In this document: positions 60,835 through 64,000 of the stretch, in pieces
How positions within the stretch are numbered: position 1 is the first letter of the stretch
Layout of the letters: each line of letters starts with the position of its first letter
From: Paramecium tetraurelia
Taxonomy: Eukaryota > Ciliophora > Oligohymenophorea > Peniculida > Parameciidae
Direction of reading: 5' to 3'
DNA: 64,000 nucleotides
Assembly (NCBI RefSeq): GCF_000165425.1
Contig: NW_001799222.1
Span: 124,001-188,000 of the forward strand
Notes under the pieces: model-generated
The model's database searches: none
Seen by the model: the letters and a program-made list of their open reading frames with translations, nothing else
What the model was told of the DNA's origin: nothing
Program-made: the position numbers and the translations under genes

Positions 60835-62523
60835 ATGTCTAAAATATTGAGATCAGATTATGAAGAGGTTCTTAAAAGGAATCCTAATGACATTAGATCT
60901 ATGATAGCACTAGGTTGTCATTCCTTTAATTTAGGTTATTAATTGTTGCAACAATAAAAAAGGAATCAGGCACTCTATTGGTTTGATGCAGCAATCAGTT
61001 TGGATCCTAATATGGTTGATTCTCTATGTGGAAAAGGTAACTGCATGATCAATACACAAGGTGATGCTTTGTAGTTATTCGATAAACATTAGAAGGCAAT
61101 TTAATGGTATGATCGAGCATTGAGTATTGCACCAAATCATGTTCCAAGTTTGGTAGGAAAAGGTACCTAGTTCTTCAAATTAATAGCCAAAGCACTTTAT
61201 CAATTAGAAATAGATTTTAATAAATTAGCTAAACGTATTGCAATCTTTAATTTTATGTCTAGCAAAACTCTTAAATAAGTAAAAGACAGAGTATAGTCTC
61301 AATGAACGAGGTATTACAACCTATTATTATTCATAATCTAGATTCATTAGAAAAGCAAAAACTTGAATAACGTTTCAAAGAAAAAGGTATTAAACAATGT
61401 ATCTTATAAGAAGATCAAAGCAAAGAAAGATTAGAAATCAGACTTAAAGAAAAAGGTACTATCCAAATATTAGAAAATAGAAAAGCTTAATTTAAACAAG
61501 GAATAAGAAACAAAATTAAATGATAAAGGTACTCATAATCAATATTCTTAAGCCAAAGCCTTGCATTAATACAAAATTGAAGCATTGCTTTAAGGAAAAC
61601 GTATTATTCTCTACAAATTTAGCTAAACCTAAACATTAAATTGAGTTGGAGTAGGAAATTGAATTAGAACTGGAGTCTTAAAAGTACTTTGATTAAGCAT
61701 TATCAAGCAAGCCTAATCAAATATAAGCACTTACAGGGAAAGGTAAAAGTTTTGATATCAACTAGGCCTTTGCATTAATACATTTTATAAATAACTTGAT
61801 GCTGAAAATATTATAAATAAAGTCTTATCTTTGCCATCTATTTAAGGTCATAATGATAAATAATCTGATATCTACGCAGCAAAAGGCACTATTTTGATTA
61901 ATTCTAGGTGATATTTTATTAAACCAACAAAAATATGCAGAAGCCAATAGTTTCTATGACAAAGCATTAGAATTGGATTCTAATCATCTTTAAAGCTTAT
62001 TTGGAAAAGGTATTAATTCAAAGAGAAGTAGGCTAATATTTTAGATTGATAGAGAATTATGATGAGGCTATTGAATGGTATGATAAAGTGATAAAAATAA
62101 AACCAAATCATATAAATGCAATTTGGGGAAAAGGTTAATAATAAGTTTTATCTGTGTAGGCGAATCATTAAGAATGCAAGACAAATTCAGAAAGGCAATC
62201 GCTTATTTTGACAAGGTTCTGAAATACCATCCAAAGCATTTCTTGTCTCTATATGGCAAAGGTATCATCAAAAACTATATGTTTTTCAAGGAGAAGCACT
62301 TAGAATGCTCAAGTATAATTATGATGCTTCTGTTGAATACAAACAAGCACTTGAATTGTAGCCTAACCATATTAAAGGATTATTTGGATATGGGGAAGTA
62401 TTAAAACTGATGAGAAAGTACCAATAATCTTTGGTATGCTACAAGAAAATCTTGGAAATAGATTAAGGCAATATGGAAGCAGTGTAGTTGAAATGTAACT
62501 ATCTATTATTGAAATTTAGATGA
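60835..62523 (+). CDS. TPR-repeat protein with introns at repeat boundaries
   Basis: About 475 residues made of tetratricopeptide-like repeats. Typical units read 'ALYWFDAAISLDPNMVDSL', 'ANSFYDKALELDSNHLQSL', 'EAIEWYDKVIKIKPNHINAI' and 'KAIAYFDKVLKYHPKHFLSL', each ending in a 'YGKG'-like turn. Introns of 22-30 nt fall in that turn, in the same phase (AAA G|GT), in nearly every repeat, for example 61037-61060 and 61163-61186. The middle part (61200-61560) is more diverged, with Lys/Glu-rich units. TPR arrays bind partner proteins; no other domain is present, so it is probably a scaffold or chaperone-type adaptor. Start ATG 60835 lies 21 bp after UFC1. One intron (61886-61907) appears to begin with GC. 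Confidence 0.8.
61886..61907 (+). other. Likely GC-AG intron in TPR gene
   Basis: At the conserved intron position the exon ends AAAG and the removed piece reads GCACTATTTTG...TTCTAG (22 nt). Removing it restores the TPR unit 'GDILLNQQKYAEANSFYDK'; leaving it in brings TGA into the frame a few codons later. Confidence 0.62.
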
Positions 62524-62748
62524 GGTAGAACATTTCATTTCATAAATGTAATAAAAGGAATAGATTAATATAATGAGAAAGTAAGATCTCTAAAGCAATA
62601 GTAAATTTTTTGATGGTCTTTAAACCAATACTCTAAATTTTAGAAAAAAGTTTTGAATAAAAACAAAGATGTATATGATAATACTAAAAAATTTTCAATT
62701 ATTAATACAAAAATGAAAAGCTCTATTAATTTTTTGAATAGTAATTTA
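62524..62748. other. Convergent spacer, no gene seen
   Basis: AT-rich DNA between the TPR stop and the oxysterol-binding-protein stop. No frame or RNA gene is visible. Confidence 0.4.
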
Positions 62749-64000
62749 TCAATCATGATCATGTTATTTTTTTTTCTCTTCCTTTTTTCTTCTAACCTCC
62801 TTGAATTTGGTTCTTAATTTAGCATCGTGTCTTTAAAGATTTTCTAAATTTTCTTTTTCTATTTATGCCTTATCGATATCCAAAGCTGCCAAATTTGTAT
62901 AATCTCCTCTCAGTTACGCATCAGATGGTAGAAATGGAGGTTTGATGGTTACTTAATGTGGTTACTAAATATGATTTATGTATATTTACCATATGTCGAT
63001 GATCCCAATATCGTACGCCATCAAACTCTATGTATCCCATGTAAGTACCAAATATTTTACACAATTCTTATTAGCCCATATTAATGGATCCTTCAAAATA
63101 ATCGGTAGCTTTTCTTTTAACTTTTCCAAATTTTAAAGTTGCAGTCAATCCTTTATTTGTCTAATACGTAGAAACACCAAGAGTCTTGATGAATTACTAA
63201 TAATATACTTCAACTTTCATTGAACCCATGATAGTTCCACTGTAAAGTTCATAGGCAAAATTATAATCAATTCTCTGGCCCCCATTGAATATTATGGTTC
63301 TTTTACCCTTATTCTTGAGAGTGATAGAGTTAAGTCCAGCCGAGGCTTCGTAACAATAATTTCTAATCATATACAAAGGTGATACCCAAAGTATTTATAA
63401 GAATCATCTCTACCAACACCATAGAATTAGCTTATGGGTGGGTGGTGACTAATTTACTCTGCATATAAAGTTGTTCCATCTGACAAGAAACCTTCGACAG
63501 TTTCTCCCAAGATAGGATTTAAAGGCTTGTGGAAACTCAGGTTTATGTGGAATGTAGCTATGGTAGCAGTTATGACCAATTTCAACTACTCCATAAAATC
63601 TACTGTTTGAACGGCTCGGTTGATATACAAAGGAAAGAATATGGTAGATTATAAATTTTTCTCCAAAGCCGATTTGGCAATCATTGCCTTAATTGGAAAA
63701 CTGATTTTAGTGAGATTCATGTCTCCAGATAAAATTTTACGTCCGATTTGCTAAATCACATAGGTCCCCACGGATCTCATACATTTGATTTGCTTTTTAT
63801 CTTCGAATTTCTTTCCACCATCTTTCTATGCTTGATCACATCTAGAGTCATCCTTAGATTGAATCGGTTGAAATGTTGCTACCTTTTATTATATAATATC
63901 ATATGGATCATTATTGAAATGCCTAATAAGATTATTGATTTTCTCATACTCTTCTGTGATGTAAAATTGCACAGCATCAGGAGCAGTTTATTAGACTTGT
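62749..64000 (-). CDS. Oxysterol-binding protein homologue (ORD), 5' end outside window
   Basis: The gene continues beyond the right edge, so its start and N-terminus are missing. About 400 residues are visible, with introns near 63365-63387 (23 nt) and 62967-62991 (25 nt). The OSBP-related lipid-binding domain is clear: 'NLTKISFPIKA', 'SFHKPLNPILGETVEGFL' and 'AEQISHHPPISQFYG', which contains the E-Q-x-S-H-H-P-P signature; then 'FNGGQRIDYNFAYELYSGTI' and 'GYIEFDGVRYWDHRHM' near the end. The two histidines of that signature bind the phosphoinositide headgroup, so it should exchange sterol or phosphatidylserine for PI4P at contact sites. The C-terminal 60 residues form a Lys/Glu-rich helix. 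Whether a PH domain or FFAT motif precedes it cannot be seen. Confidence 0.95.

Noticed and set aside
61037-62290. Regularly spaced AAAGGT-containing segments as a possible CRISPR-like or direct-repeat array
   Set aside because: The spacing follows TPR protein repeats, and the segments are splice donors, not identical DNA repeats.

Overview
The window reads as macronuclear DNA of a ciliate, very probably Paramecium. It is AT-rich. Long reading frames contain in-frame TAA and TAG, and conserved domains align only when both are read as glutamine and TGA is the sole stop. Frames are interrupted by tiny GT-AG introns, mostly 18-33 nt. Genes are packed on both strands with gaps from a few bases to about 500 bases. 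A standard-code ORF caller chops nearly every gene into fragments, so coordinates here come from ciliate-code reading with introns removed by hand. Intron chains and exact starts are approximate where I say so.

Region by region. 1-9.5 kb: end of a PIERCE-like ciliary microtubule inner protein (+), a TRF4-like non-canonical poly(A) polymerase (-), an ANTH-domain clathrin adaptor (-), an AGTRAP-like membrane protein (-), a long coiled-coil protein (+), a Rab GTPase (-) and a LITAF-domain protein (+). 10.6-19 kb: an FH2 formin (+), a hybrid histidine kinase whose signature residues are degenerate (+) and an S49/SppA-like peptidase (+). 19-25.4 kb: a FYVE-related zinc-finger coiled-coil protein (-), an unknown protein (+), an LRR-ankyrin protein (-) and Sec61 alpha (+). 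25.9-36.8 kb: a small basic protein, a stretch of broken coding-like frames, a kinesin-13 (+), an ankyrin-AGC kinase fusion (-), a pseudokinase-like protein (-), a small coiled-coil protein (+) and an eIF2-alpha-kinase-like kinase (-). 36.8-41.3 kb: a FAN/NSMAF-type BEACH protein (-), a PTB-like RRM protein (+) and a Ser/Thr kinase (+). 41.4-52.4 kb: a small membrane protein, a large helical protein, a long-chain acyl-CoA synthetase (+) and four proteins I cannot name. 52.7-64 kb: an exportin-7-like karyopherin (-), a cyclic-nucleotide-binding protein with a C-terminal membrane anchor (+), the UFM1-conjugating enzyme UFC1 (+), a TPR protein with an intron at the same place in most repeats (+), and an oxysterol-binding-protein homologue running off the end (-).

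The genes form no operon or single pathway. Common themes are membrane traffic (ANTH, Rab, Sec61, OSBP, LITAF, FYVE, BEACH), cytoskeleton and cilia (formin, kinesin-13, PIERCE-like) and protein kinases. I found no rRNA, tRNA, CRISPR array, transposon or telomere repeat. The points most worth following are the degenerate histidine kinase, the ankyrin-AGC kinase fusion, the kinesin-13 that starts directly with its motor, the TPR gene with repeat-locked introns including a likely GC-AG intron, and divergent gene pairs whose start codons lie a few bases apart or overlap.
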